Shown piece by piece: positions 10,501 through 18,053 of a stretch of 64,000 nt of DNA. Numbering within the stretch: position 1 is the first letter of the stretch; the number at the start of each line of letters is the position of its first letter. The stretch comes from RDXT01 sp033765305 (GTDB taxonomy: Bacteria; Bacteroidota; Bacteroidia; J057). The stretch covers positions 24,686-88,685 of the forward strand of contig JANRID010000052.1 of the NCBI GenBank assembly GCA_033765305.1, given 5' to 3'. The translations under genes were made by a program, and so were the position numbers. The notes under the pieces were generated by a model. That model was not told where the DNA came from. It did not search any database and worked only from the letters and a program-made list of their open reading frames with translations.

Positions 10501-10540
10501 GAAGGCCGGAGCAGAAAATAAGCAATCGGAGGGTGCGCAT
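4517..10540 (-). CDS. Giant secreted alpha-2-macroglobulin family protein
   Basis: 2007 residues with an N-terminal signal peptide ending near MAQ and no lipobox. A long N-terminal region precedes MG domains (TDRRIYRPGQQIFVKG is the typical MG2 segment). An Ala/Met/Pro-rich, low-complexity bait-like region lies around residues 1160-1230, and the A2M core (LTRWKFLALAHT) follows. The thioester motif C-T-E-Q is present with Cys1460 (FPHACTEQ), then an alpha-helical thioester domain. The family traps proteases by bait cleavage and covalent capture in the periplasm or at the surface. No pbpC-type penicillin-binding protein gene, a frequent partner in proteobacteria, is adjacent. The size is typical of the large Bacteroidota members. 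It has its own 3' hairpin. Confidence 0.93.
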   Translation of the reverse strand: MRTLRLLIFCSGLLSSLPLMAQPAYDRDWKRVDSLAKQRLTRQAAEAAAAIRLRAERDQNDPQYLKALFYELGSLDAYEAQSDSLQVSRLRGEIRKAPALRRAVLQSALAVKLADYYSENQWMILDRGTLESASEDFQTWDAAAFYREISTLFFAALSDPGPLRQAPVGEYRPILLKQKGSEQYRSTLYDLLAHQAIDFFNNTAADHPQPEQPFRFSIAQGLLPAAQFVQAAFDAAGEPDAPRYRVLRIYQDLLGWLLDRQNPDALVDADLKRLEFVHSYAYDASPEAYRDALEQLAAAHAGHPAGADAQQALAQRWYDEQEYAKAHQICKAAYNAFPRSRGGLNCRALMASIEEKELNLTLEEANLPGQPFRFLLAYRNIKTVYLRIVRVDDEALARISRFQYNETVKKAAFIASLPAVKTWSQALPAETDFKAHRAELRADALAPGRYFLLASDDKAFSANRHALAYANLYSTRWTAVRFSGQQDERFLLADRLTGAPIPGVTVRAVSRYWDNGRWIEAKDSTQTTDALGFVSFSQQPGMSGSRTVIFSRGNETLELDGEYFRRYEPDYPSAPKPVLYLLTDRRIYRPGQQIFVKGILFSGRDNAYRTLADSSIRLTFRDANNQVIAEGEYRTNRYGSFSATFTAPSSGLLGNYSIRHSAYGSTDFSVEEYKRPTFEVEFDDLQASYQLGEQVTVTGRATAFTGAALDGAEVRFRVMREARWPMWWDYWRFPAPRSSPSQEILQGELRTQPDGSFAVTFPLSPAPDIPASEKPIFTFRVMADVTDISGETRSGNTSLQAGYVSGELEVSLPDQLDRNTPGVLTVKALNLSGNPVPVRGELRISRLDAPERPLRTRRWDLPDRFLLPEDAYRKAFPYDVYRQEDEPSTWKAAAPLLTQTFEGASQAEITLDALRTAEPGRYRVEIRANGDLQDLRTFILSDPQSLKPAQPVWLEYRLSAASAEPGQTVDLTLNSSEADQQVLVQLYHAGRLLQEQWIGISGNPVVLSIPIEAKHRGGLQARMLSFRQNEQVQHTAQIAVPWTDKELKLEWMSFRSPLLPGQQERWTLKITGSQSEAVAAELAAAMYDASLDEFRSNSFYLWPYGSYTYLPGVRGHRFGTLGSQELSREWNTYYGGVQTLYDELLSLNYGAGLAYVQRGGPGRSGGVLYSAAPPPAMMEMAAAAPMEDATVNYRSKIASESEAASDSFQTALKTDAPPAKQEPPAPRRDLRETAFFFPQLETNAAGEIVLNFTMPEALTRWKFLALAHTPDMRVGTLTSEAVTRKDLMVVPNLPRFFRDGDRVVLTAKIVNVSGQPLSGMATLQLADALSERDLSAALGNTRPGQAFSVEAGRSTVVSWTLNIPEGTQPVVVRMLAQAGAFTDGEEHVLPVLSNRILVTETLPLFLRGRDRKAEFTFSNLSKADASPTLRQHRLSVEISSNPAWYAVQALPYLMEFPHACTEQIFSRFYANALASHIAGSNPQIQSVFSQWSQTPDTAALLSALDKNQDLKQALLAETPWVLDAQQEAQRKRHVAILFDLNRMAAEASASQNQLVQRQMPSGGFSWFPGMNESRYITQLIATGFGHLGKLGAAPSGNPEVSGMISKALHYLDRQLAGDLVRLKETPNVVLTDNHLDYTQLQYLYMRSFHRDLPLASGTEEAFNYYFGQAKRYWNKQGFYGMGMLGLVFQRYGEPALAQQIRAALLDNAVIHPEQGMSWKTPGGFYWHEAPIETQALLIEAVHEIGGADDAVADMKTWLLNQKRTTDWRTTRATVAACNALLLTGEDWLSEPGMVETTVGKEKISPAERPDLKTEAGTGYYQVSWQGSEIKPGMAKISLKKNGKQPAWGAAYWQYFEQMDRVTGANTQLSLKKELFLERNTPQGPVLSPLAAGAKLKPGDKVVVRMELRSDRDLEYVHLKDHRGAGFEPMSTLSRYQFQHGLGYYESPRDAATDFFIEYLPKGTWVFEYAIRANLEGEFSCGLANIQCMYAPEFSSHSEGIRVEIGKP

Positions 10541-10863
10541 GGCAGAGGAGTCTAGGGGAATAGCGGCGCTTCCCCGGGTCTGCGGCGGAGACGGGGAAGA
10601 TCAGGCGTGAATATAACGGTTTCGCGGCTCAGAAATTCGCTCCGGCACGGGATATTCTGGCGGCAGGCCAGGGGCGGCAGGCTGCGGGCAAAGAATTGGG
10701 TGCAGAATGAATGGGTGGATAAGTATTTGAAAACCAATATATTATCCTCGCAGATCCTGCCGCCTGCCGGACACCTTGAAAAGGAAGGTTTTTATAAACA
10801 GGAAACAATTCCTTAATTTCGGAACCAAGCTTCTTACACTAACAAGTGCTAACACACGTGCTT
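10541..10863. other. Divergent intergenic region between A2M and the SprB-repeat protein gene
   Basis: About 320 bp without a credible gene. It must hold the promoters of both divergent genes. On the plus strand TAATTTCG at 10814-10821 is one base off TAnnTTTG, and TTTA lies 19 nt upstream at 10791-10794. This is a plausible promoter for the SprB-repeat gene, with a leader of roughly 35-40 nt. I see no good match on the minus strand. Confidence 0.4.
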
Positions 10864-13800
10864 ATGAAGAAATTTAACGCCTTCGCGGCGCTTTTGCTGG
10901 CTGTTTGCGCAGTGCAGGCGCAGCAGGATCAGGCCCGCCGCGTATTGGACCGGGGGCAGATTCAGGTGGACGCATTTGTCCGTCCTGCTCCTTCCGACTG
11001 GCTGAACGAGCCGGCTTCCAGCGGGCAGAACGCACCGGCATATGTGCCTAAATCTGCCACGGAAGCAATCAACTTCATCCGGATCGGCACGGCCCGCAAC
11101 GCCTATACCTATTTGGCGTACGACAAAGGCCAGCTCCAGACCGCGCCTGGCATCGGCACCAACGGCGGCACGCTGACGATGTTCCACCGCCAGAACGGCG
11201 ACGGCTCTCCCACCACCCTGTGCCCCGGCGGCAGCGGCCTCTACCGCTATTCCATCTCCACCGACGGCGGCCTGACCTGGAACGTGGGCTCCGGCACGGC
11301 ATCTTCGGGCAGCAACCCCGACCCCGCCTTCAACTGCTACGGCCTCGGCCCGGTGAACCCCACTTTCGGCAACACCACCCCCGGCCGCTATCCGACTTCG
11401 GCGCTCTTTGTGACACCGAATACAACCCCTTCGGTAGCCAACCTGCGCCTCGCCTACGGCGGCCCGCAGATCATCAACGGCACCGATTGGTATGGCTCCG
11501 TCAACGGTGTCGTTTCCAACCTCACCGGCCCTGCGCCGATCATCAACCAGGAGATCAATATCGGCACGACCCAGGCCAATGCCCAGATCTTCCTCCCCGG
11601 GGTGATCGTGGAGCGCGTGCCCGGCGAGTTCTGGTACCACTCCTGGACCTGGAACGGCACTGCCTATCTCGGCGATGTGATTCTCTACAAAGGCCTCTAC
11701 AATGCCTCGACCCAGGGCATCGGCTGGACCGTCGCCGATACCCTGGAGCCCAACTACTACCTCGGCTTCGACGGCTCGCCGACCTTCACCCCCGCCAATG
11801 CGATGGCCTTCAGCCCCGACGGCAAAGTGGGCTATTTCGCCAGCATGGGCGACCTGCTCGGCGGGCGCGACTCTTCGTTCCAGATCTGGTATTCCGAGAC
11901 CGTGGACGGCGGCATCACCTGGGGGGCGCCTACCCAGCTCGACATGGAAGGCTTCCCGGACCTGAAAGATTCCCTCCGGGTTACCCTCTTCCTGGATTCG
12001 GTCAACGGCGTGCCTGATACCGTAGTGTTCGGCAACGGCATCCCGACCACGGCTTTCGACCTCGACATGACCGTGGATGTCAACGGCAATCCCCACATCA
12101 TCGCCGTAGTCGGCAATGCATCCGTATGGGATTTCGATGAAGATGCCTACTCCCGCCCGAGCTACAGCATCGCCCTGGACCGCTATGTGGTGGACTTCAC
12201 CAAGGACCAGTTCGGCGACTGGAATGTCATCTTCCTCGACCGCAACAACTTCCTCCGCGGAAACTTCGGGAAGGTAACAGCAGATGATGCCTCCGACTTC
12301 AACGTGGACTGCTATGTGCAGGCCTCCCGCTCGCCCGACGGGGATGTGGTCTTCCTGACCTGGTCCGACTCCGACCCCAACGACTCGACGGTAACGACCA
12401 ACAACCGCCCGAACCTGATCGGCCGTGCGCTGAACGTGGACAGCATGAAGATCACGCCGATCGTGAACTTCACCAGCACGGATGCCAACTGGAGCAGCAA
12501 CGTGGTCCAGCCCAAAACGGCCCCGGTCGCGCTCTATGACGGCAACTGTACCTATACGCTGCCCGTCGTGACGCTGGACCGCCAGGAAGTGAGTGTGGCC
12601 AACGTAAACGGCGCCATCGACCCCGTTACGTTCTTCTATTTCAGCAACGTCACCTTCGACCGCTGCAACGACTTCACGCTGGCGCCGGAGTTCGACTACA
12701 ACTGCCAGGAGAATCCCTTCACCAATGCGGTGCAGGTGACCGAGCCGAACTGCGGTACCTCGGACGGGGCCATCGCCCTTACCGCTGCCGGCGGCATCGG
12801 GCCCTACACCTACCAGTGGAGCGCCAACGCAGGCAGTGCGACGACGGCCAGTGTCTCCGGCCTTGCCGCAGGGGTGTATGAAGTGACGATTACCGACAGC
12901 AAAGGCTGCACGGATGAAATTTCGGTATCCCTGGACAACAACGCAGCTCCGGAGCTTGCCATCGGCACCGTAACGGACATCACCTGCGCCGGCCTGGCCA
13001 ACGGCAGCGCACAGGTAACGGCTACCGGCGGCACGGGTACCCTGACCTACCTCTGGAGCAACGGCGAGACCACTGCCAATGCGTCCCAGCTGCCTGCCGG
13101 CACCAGCACCCTGACGGTGACGGATGCCAGCGGCTGTATCAGCCAGATTGCGGTGCAGATCGAAGAGCCCGCCGCCATCAGCGCCAGCACCTCCGGCTCC
13201 GCACTTGACTGCGCCGGCGATACGGACGGCTCGGTTTCGGTAACGGCTTCCGGCGGCACCGGCTCGCTGACCTACGCCTGGAACACGGGCGCTACGTCCA
13301 CCTCGCTGAGCAACCTCGGCGCCGGAACCTACACGGTGACCATTACCGATGCCAACAACTGCGCTGTGACCCGTACCGCCAATGTGACCAGCCCCGCTGC
13401 GATCAACATCGGCCTGACGCCTACGGCTAACTTCAACGCTGCGCCCCCCTTTACCGGTACTGCTACGGCTTCTGTGTCCGGCGGCACGCCGCCCTACACC
13501 TACGCCTGGACCGGCCCGCTCGGCCCCATCGCCGCACAGCCGAACGCAACCTTCATCTTCGGCCTTTGCGGCGGGGAGTACACGGTACGCGTCACCGACT
13601 CCAGAGGCTGCGTGAACAACGACACGGCTGTTGTCGGCGTGGCCGTCAATGGCGTGAACTGTATCCGCACCGCGATCGATCCTTCCGACATCGGCCTCGC
13701 CTCGATGGAGGTGTTCCCCAACCCCTCCGCCACCGGGGTCTTCACCCTGCGTCTGGAACTGAACAAGGCGAGCGATCTGGCAGTGGACGTCTATGACAAC

Positions 13801-13950
13801 CGCGGCCGTGTGGTGGCTTCCGATGCGGCGCTGCGCACCCTCACCTACGAGCACACCTTCGACCTGAGCAATCAGCCCGGCGGTATCTACCTCGTCAAGG
13901 TGACCACGCCGCAGGGTGCCTACCTGACCAAGGTGATGGCCCAGCCCTGA
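10864..13950 (+). CDS. T9SS-secreted protein with beta-propeller-like domain and SprB repeats
   Basis: 1028 residues from ATG 10864, which begins a clean signal peptide (MKKFNAFAALLLAVCAVQAQ); an earlier in-frame GTG at 10846 is unlikely. Residues to about 610 contain repeated S-x-D-x-G-x-x-W elements (STDGGLTWN, TVDGGITWG) typical of BNR/sialidase-type propellers. Four SprB-type repeats follow, each with C...GS, GGTG..TYxW, LxAGTYTVTITDxxGC. The last 80 residues form a type IX sorting domain (EVFPNPSATGVF ... GGIYLVKVTT). Known SprB repeats occur in gliding adhesins and surface proteins. Here it is probably exported through the outer membrane and anchored or released. The ligand is unknown. 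Confidence 0.9.
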   Translation: MKKFNAFAALLLAVCAVQAQQDQARRVLDRGQIQVDAFVRPAPSDWLNEPASSGQNAPAYVPKSATEAINFIRIGTARNAYTYLAYDKGQLQTAPGIGTNGGTLTMFHRQNGDGSPTTLCPGGSGLYRYSISTDGGLTWNVGSGTASSGSNPDPAFNCYGLGPVNPTFGNTTPGRYPTSALFVTPNTTPSVANLRLAYGGPQIINGTDWYGSVNGVVSNLTGPAPIINQEINIGTTQANAQIFLPGVIVERVPGEFWYHSWTWNGTAYLGDVILYKGLYNASTQGIGWTVADTLEPNYYLGFDGSPTFTPANAMAFSPDGKVGYFASMGDLLGGRDSSFQIWYSETVDGGITWGAPTQLDMEGFPDLKDSLRVTLFLDSVNGVPDTVVFGNGIPTTAFDLDMTVDVNGNPHIIAVVGNASVWDFDEDAYSRPSYSIALDRYVVDFTKDQFGDWNVIFLDRNNFLRGNFGKVTADDASDFNVDCYVQASRSPDGDVVFLTWSDSDPNDSTVTTNNRPNLIGRALNVDSMKITPIVNFTSTDANWSSNVVQPKTAPVALYDGNCTYTLPVVTLDRQEVSVANVNGAIDPVTFFYFSNVTFDRCNDFTLAPEFDYNCQENPFTNAVQVTEPNCGTSDGAIALTAAGGIGPYTYQWSANAGSATTASVSGLAAGVYEVTITDSKGCTDEISVSLDNNAAPELAIGTVTDITCAGLANGSAQVTATGGTGTLTYLWSNGETTANASQLPAGTSTLTVTDASGCISQIAVQIEEPAAISASTSGSALDCAGDTDGSVSVTASGGTGSLTYAWNTGATSTSLSNLGAGTYTVTITDANNCAVTRTANVTSPAAINIGLTPTANFNAAPPFTGTATASVSGGTPPYTYAWTGPLGPIAAQPNATFIFGLCGGEYTVRVTDSRGCVNNDTAVVGVAVNGVNCIRTAIDPSDIGLASMEVFPNPSATGVFTLRLELNKASDLAVDVYDNRGRVVASDAALRTLTYEHTFDLSNQPGGIYLVKVTTPQGAYLTKVMAQP

Positions 13951-13972
13951 TCCGCACAGATAGCATGAATGA

Positions 13973-14002
13973 GATCCCCGGCGCCGCAAGGCTCCGGGGA
14001 TC
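13973..14002 (+). terminator. Terminator hairpin after the SprB-repeat protein gene
   Basis: Inverted repeat gatccccgg / ccggggatc with a 12-nt loop, 22 nt after the stop codon, followed by TTGCTGTTG. Confidence 0.65.
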
Positions 14003-14034
14003 TTGCTGTTGCTGCGGGCGGCATATAAACAAAT

Positions 14035-14056
14035 CGCCCCCGCAAGGGCGGGGGCG
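14035..14056. terminator. Second strong GC hairpin
   Basis: Perfect 9-bp stem cgcccccgc / gcgggggcg with a 4-nt loop, about 30 nt beyond the first hairpin. It may back up termination or act on the opposite strand. Confidence 0.45.
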
Positions 14057-14079
14057 TATGGCGTCGGCATGGCTAAACG

Positions 14080-14180
14080 GGTGTTTCAGGTGTGCTGGTG
14101 TCTCATGGCGTGCCGGCAAAAGTGGTTTTCAGGCGTGCAAAGGGGTTCTGGTGTGCAAGTGTTTCATGGTGTGCTGCGGG
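14080..14180. repeat. Five degenerate 18-bp tandem repeats
   Basis: The core GTGC recurs at 14092, 14110, 14135, 14153 and 14171, giving spacings of 18, 25, 18 and 18. Each unit resembles TGTTTCATGGTGTGCnnn. No convincing gene covers 13951-14340, which otherwise holds the two GC hairpins and a small 6-bp hairpin at 14295-14312 that could end the DUF4403 transcript. Confidence 0.6.
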
Positions 14181-14340
14181 ATACGAAAGGGCGGATGGCT
14201 GTATGTACGGTGCAAATCGGCTGTAAAAGGCGGGCGAAGTTGTGCGTCATATCTGAGTATGAATACGCGGAAGGCTGCGGCAGGTTCAGCCGGACTGCGC
14301 GGATCTGCGCAGCAGATGCATAAGCGTGCGCATTCTGTGA

Positions 14341-15588
14341 TCAAGCGTGCATCCAGGCATCCGGAATTCCCAGCTCGATGCGGACAGCTCCCTCCAAGCT
14401 GAGCTCGAGGGCAAGGTGATCTTCGAGCCCTTCGAAGCGCGTCAGATGCCAGTGGCCCACGTGGATGTTCAGCGTGCCCCAGGATTCGAGGGGGATGGAG
14501 GCGAGCTGGTTCAGTACCTGGGCTGCCAGGGCTTCGGTGTGCCGGTCGAGCTCGAGCTGCAGGGCCTGCTGCACGCGGGCCTGCAGCTGTTTCCTGCGCA
14601 GGCGGGCGGCAAGCCGCAGCCACCAGGGCCCCTGCATCAGTTCCATCCGGCTGACTGTGAGCAGAAAACGCTTGCCGGAGGGCGGGCAGGCCAGCTGGCC
14701 TTGCAGGAATACCTCCAGCGGTGCGTGCGCCGGAGCCTCCAGCAGGGCGTACGCCGAGAGCGGGCCGCCGCTCAGACGCAGGCGGCGCAGGGTGTAGCGC
14801 CCCGCCGGGGTCTCCACCGGCTGCCCTGCAAGCTGTGCCGCCAGGAGATCCCAGGGCAGCCGAACCGTGACAAAGGTGCGGGTCTGTTCCGGAAGCGTCT
14901 GGGCATATGCGGCTTCCGGCGGTTCAGGGGCGGGGCCGGCTTCTCCGGGAAGCGGATCGAGGTGCGGCTGCACCGTCAGCTTGAGCCGGAGATGGAGGTC
15001 CTGGGCACCGGCGCGGAGCGCGGTTTTTTCAGCATGCTGCTGCGGATGCAGCATCAGCCAGAGCTGCGGCGCCTGCTGGGCCTCGATGGGCCGGCAGAGC
15101 GCTTCCCAGGCGGCGCGCACGGCATCCCGGACCGGAAGCGCAGCAATCAGCCGGTCTATCTGCTGCGCCTGCGCAGCCAGCTGCTGTTCCAGCGCAGGGC
15201 CTGCCAGGCCGAGCAGCGGACCCTGCAGCACCGAGGCGCCGGCGGTAGCCCACTCCCACCCGGCCTGGGTCGAAGCGCCGAGCGTCCAGTCCTCCCGGAT
15301 GTGCAGTGCCGTCGTCATGCGTGCGATGCCGTTGAGCTGCATCGTCTCCATGCCGGTCAGGCCGCCGAGCAGGCCTGCCGCACCCGTAAAGCGCAGGGTC
15401 AGCTGCAGCTCCAGGCGGCTCTCCAGCCCTTCGCGCAGTGCGCGGAGCTGGACCGGTCCGGTTTTCCGCACCTGAATCTGCAGTCCGGGCGCAGGCTTGC
15501 CTTCGTAGAGCAAGGGAGCAAGCAGGGTGTCGATCCTGCGGCTCAGGACGCCGAGCGGGAGGGTCAGATGCAGATACAGCGGCGTCAT
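14341..15588 (-). CDS. DUF4403 family protein
   Basis: 415 residues. The start ATG at 15588 overlaps the stop of the upstream phosphopantetheinyl-transferase gene as ATGA; the frame stays open farther upstream but only through that gene. The N-terminus (MTPLYLHLTLPLGVLSRRID) and the C-terminal region (VLNQLASIPLESWGTLNIHVGHW) resemble DUF4403, a beta-rich Bacteroidota/Proteobacteria family of unknown function. Unlike many members, no signal peptide is evident from this start. A link to lipid handling has been speculated for such folds, but nothing here shows it. It is the last gene of the four-gene run. Confidence 0.7.
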   Translation of the reverse strand: MTPLYLHLTLPLGVLSRRIDTLLAPLLYEGKPAPGLQIQVRKTGPVQLRALREGLESRLELQLTLRFTGAAGLLGGLTGMETMQLNGIARMTTALHIREDWTLGASTQAGWEWATAGASVLQGPLLGLAGPALEQQLAAQAQQIDRLIAALPVRDAVRAAWEALCRPIEAQQAPQLWLMLHPQQHAEKTALRAGAQDLHLRLKLTVQPHLDPLPGEAGPAPEPPEAAYAQTLPEQTRTFVTVRLPWDLLAAQLAGQPVETPAGRYTLRRLRLSGGPLSAYALLEAPAHAPLEVFLQGQLACPPSGKRFLLTVSRMELMQGPWWLRLAARLRRKQLQARVQQALQLELDRHTEALAAQVLNQLASIPLESWGTLNIHVGHWHLTRFEGLEDHLALELSLEGAVRIELGIPDAWMHA

Positions 15589-16172
15589 GCGGAGAGCAGA
15601 TGAATAGAAACAGCCGTGCCGGCAGGCGCCGGCAAGGCGAGCGCGGCCAGATAGCCCGGCGCCAGGTCCAGCGCTGCGGTAAACCATACGCTCCGCCAGT
15701 GCAGCTGCGGCGGCCCGTCTTCCGGAAAGTGCACCTCCAGCTCGCGGAACGGCGGCAGCGGATCCCGGCAGGTCTTGCGGAAGGCTTCTTTGAGGGTCCA
15801 GGCCCGCAGAATCTGATCCGGGCCGGCCGAATCGAACCACCCCGCATGCTCGCGGGGCGAAAACGACATCCGCAGATAGCGGGGCTGCACCGGACGGCCC
15901 AGGGGCTCCACGTCGATGCCGGGCTGCAGTTGCAGCGCCGCTGCGCAGGCCATCAGGCCTGCCGTATGCGAAAGGCTGGTGCGCCATTGGCCGGGCGGCA
16001 GGCGCCGCAGGCCGGCGTGCAGCAGGGCCCTGCCTGCCAGGTATTCCTCCTGCCGGGCCGCAGTCCGGAAGCCCGCGAGGCGCTGCCGCTGCGCTTCCGT
16101 CAGCACCTCCGGGTCCGGATCCGCCAGGATCTGGGCGCTGCTCCAGCAGTATACCTCCACAGGCTCAGCCAT
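15585..16172 (-). CDS. 4'-phosphopantetheinyl transferase (Sfp-type)
   Basis: 195 residues. The family transfers the phosphopantetheine arm of CoA to carrier proteins. Family motifs are visible: SLSHT near residue 66, the Mg-binding GIDVEPLG near residue 85 and the W-T-L-K-E-A-F-R-K helix near residue 124. It overlaps the upstream CDF gene by 8 bp and the downstream DUF4403 gene by 4 bp, so translation of the three is probably coupled. No PKS, NRPS or fatty-acid cluster is nearby, so whether it serves primary ACP or a secondary pathway cannot be told. Confidence 0.9.
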   Translation of the reverse strand: MAEPVEVYCWSSAQILADPDPEVLTEAQRQRLAGFRTAARQEEYLAGRALLHAGLRRLPPGQWRTSLSHTAGLMACAAALQLQPGIDVEPLGRPVQPRYLRMSFSPREHAGWFDSAGPDQILRAWTLKEAFRKTCRDPLPPFRELEVHFPEDGPPQLHWRSVWFTAALDLAPGYLAALALPAPAGTAVSIHLLSA

Positions 16173-17070
16173 CGGTGCCGGATTGCGCAGGTTCGATGTG
16201 GATCAGCACGTTGCGCACCCTTGGATAGGCCTGGCGGATGCGGCTTTTCACCTTGCCTGCAATGATATGCCCTTCCCGTACGGAGAGATTGCCGTCCACA
16301 TGCACGTGCAGATCGGCAAAATAATCGAAGCCCATCTTGCGGATCTGGCAGCGTTCGATGAGCATGACGCCGTCCACTGCGGCGGCAGTATCGCATACGG
16401 AGGCGATCCACACATCGGCAGGGGCCCTGTCCATCAGTTCGTTGAAGGCCGGCAGGAAAATCCGGGCAGCATTCCAGGCGATAAGCCCGGCAGCAGCCAG
16501 TGCCGCCCAGTCGTCGGCGGCGGCATAGGCCGGGCCGCCGATGAGTGCCACACTGATGCCGATGCCGGCTGCCAGCGAGGTGAGCGCATCGCCCCGGTGG
16601 TGCCAGGCATCGGCCTGTAGGGCACCGCTCTGCAGCTCGCGGCCGATCCGGTGCAGATACCGGTACAGAAGTTCTTTGACGAGGATGACACCCAGCAGGA
16701 CCAGCAGCGTAAATCCGGCAGGCGCTTCGTGCGGCGTCCGGATCTGGCGGACGCTCTGCACCGCGATCAGCACCGCTGCGGCTGCGAGCATCAGCGACAC
16801 AGCCAGGGCTGCAATCGGCTCTGCCTTGCCGTGGCCATAAGGATGGTCCTGGTCCGGGCCGCGGGCCGCAGCCCGCAAGCCAAACCATACAATGGCCGAG
16901 GTAAGGACATCGGCAAGGGACTCGATGGCGTCCGCAATCAGGGCATAGGAGTGGCCGAGAACGCCTGCGGCGCCCTTGATGAGCGCCAGCAGCAGGTTGG
17001 CCAGGATGCCGTACACGACAGCGGCACTGCCTGCGATTCCGGGATGAGGGGGCGGAGCGGGATCCGGCAT
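16165..17070 (-). CDS. Cation diffusion facilitator (CDF) family transporter
   Basis: 301 residues, about six membrane segments, then a C-terminal cytoplasmic ferredoxin-like domain (YFADLHVHVDGNLSVREGH). Metal-site segments are ADAIESLADVLTS in TM2 and DAWHHRGDALTSLA in TM5, and PYGHGKAEPIAAL lies in the first loop. CDF proteins export Zn2+, Mn2+, Fe2+ or related ions in exchange for protons. The TM2 site has Glu where many members have His (DAxHSxxD), so metal selectivity is open. ATG 17070 avoids running back into the upstream OMP gene; an ATG at 17100 is an alternative. Confidence 0.92.
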   Translation of the reverse strand: MPDPAPPPHPGIAGSAAVVYGILANLLLALIKGAAGVLGHSYALIADAIESLADVLTSAIVWFGLRAAARGPDQDHPYGHGKAEPIAALAVSLMLAAAAVLIAVQSVRQIRTPHEAPAGFTLLVLLGVILVKELLYRYLHRIGRELQSGALQADAWHHRGDALTSLAAGIGISVALIGGPAYAAADDWAALAAAGLIAWNAARIFLPAFNELMDRAPADVWIASVCDTAAAVDGVMLIERCQIRKMGFDYFADLHVHVDGNLSVREGHIIAGKVKSRIRQAYPRVRNVLIHIEPAQSGTDG

Positions 17071-17134
17071 ATCTTCCGGATGCCCGCGCCAGGCAGGCAT
17101 CCGCCCGAAAGATACGCAGCAGATCGCATACGCC

Positions 17135-17788
17135 TTATTCCATCCGGCGCAATTTGTCGCGCGGGTCTTCCCGGATGACATAGCGCAGGGCAATCACAGG
17201 CTGCACATGGCCGCCCTTGACCCCGATGATGCCGTAGCCGAAGGTGCTGTAGCCCATGCCCGGATAGTAATACGCCAGCAGGTCCTCGCGCGGCTTGGAG
17301 TAGCCCATCTGCAGCGCCAGATCCATGTTCAGGCGGTTGCTGATCCACAGGTTGAAGCCGAGGGTGGCCGAGCCTCCGAGCCGGACTCCGCTTGCCGCTT
17401 CGATCTGGTACGTTCCTGTGGTGTAATCGGGCACAATGATTTCCTCGTCGTAGTACACCCCCGTCAGGTTGAAGGCGAAGAAGGGGTACTGGTAGGGGTT
17501 GGCAGCCTTGGTGAAGGTGCGGAAGCCTGCCGACATGAAGCCGCCCCGGTTTTTGGGCTGAATATACTGGCTCAGCGCGCCCAGCTGCGGCTCGCTCAGC
17601 TGCGTGCCCTGCCAGCGCATCCCCAGCGCAGCCTCGAAGGAAAGCGAATTGGCAAGCTGCCATTCGCCGCGCAGTTCGCCCGTGCCCATGATCAGCGGCG
17701 CGAGGTTCAGGCTCAGATGGGCCTGCCGCTGCCCATATACGAATGCCGGGATCAGGATCAGAACCCAGCAGGCCAGCCGGTAGTGCAT
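17135..17788 (-). CDS. Putative outer-membrane beta-barrel protein
   Basis: 217 residues from ATG 17788, which starts a signal peptide (cleavage likely after VYGQ); upstream in-frame codons are not needed. The mature part has alternating aromatic and polar strands and Gly-rich turns (GGFMSAGFRTFTKAANPY, YYYPGMGYSTFGYGIIG). It ends in a charged tail instead of the usual terminal aromatic, so a full barrel is not certain. It is the first gene of the same-strand run leading into CDF, PPTase and DUF4403, with a 64-nt gap. I cannot name the family. Confidence 0.6.
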   Translation of the reverse strand: MHYRLACWVLILIPAFVYGQRQAHLSLNLAPLIMGTGELRGEWQLANSLSFEAALGMRWQGTQLSEPQLGALSQYIQPKNRGGFMSAGFRTFTKAANPYQYPFFAFNLTGVYYDEEIIVPDYTTGTYQIEAASGVRLGGSATLGFNLWISNRLNMDLALQMGYSKPREDLLAYYYPGMGYSTFGYGIIGVKGGHVQPVIALRYVIREDPRDKLRRME

Positions 17789-18001
17789 AGGAGTATTCTT
17801 GAATAGGATCTCCTGCAAATTACCATGCCGGGGCATCCGAATCCGCAGCTTCGGCGCAAGATGTTAGATTCGCGCTATCAAAGCTTCAAAACTGCGTATG
17901 ACCGGCTCGAATCTCCCGCTGCGGGGAATATTGGCGCCGGACAAATTGTCTGTGACCCTGAAAGACCGGGCCGGAATCCGCATGGCTCTGAAACGGCGGA
18001 A

Positions 18002-18020
18002 CCCCGGCAATATGCCGGGG
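18002..18020 (-). terminator. Terminator-like hairpin after the lipoprotein gene
   Basis: Perfect 8-bp stem ccccggca / tgccgggg with a 3-nt loop, about 33 nt past the stop of the minus-strand lipoprotein gene. The remaining sequence to 17788 shows no gene. Confidence 0.6.
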
Positions 18021-18053
18021 CCCGGATCAGCTGCGGGAACAGCACGGTTGTTC

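Noticed and set aside
10849..14070. A 1073-codon frame antisense to the SprB-repeat gene
   Set aside because: Gly/Ala/Arg/His-rich mirror translation of a repetitive GC-rich gene; the plus strand has a signal peptide and sorting domain.
14129..14623. A minus-strand open frame across the tandem repeats and the end of DUF4403
   Set aside because: It is out of frame with DUF4403 and reads low-complexity repeats; no support as a gene.
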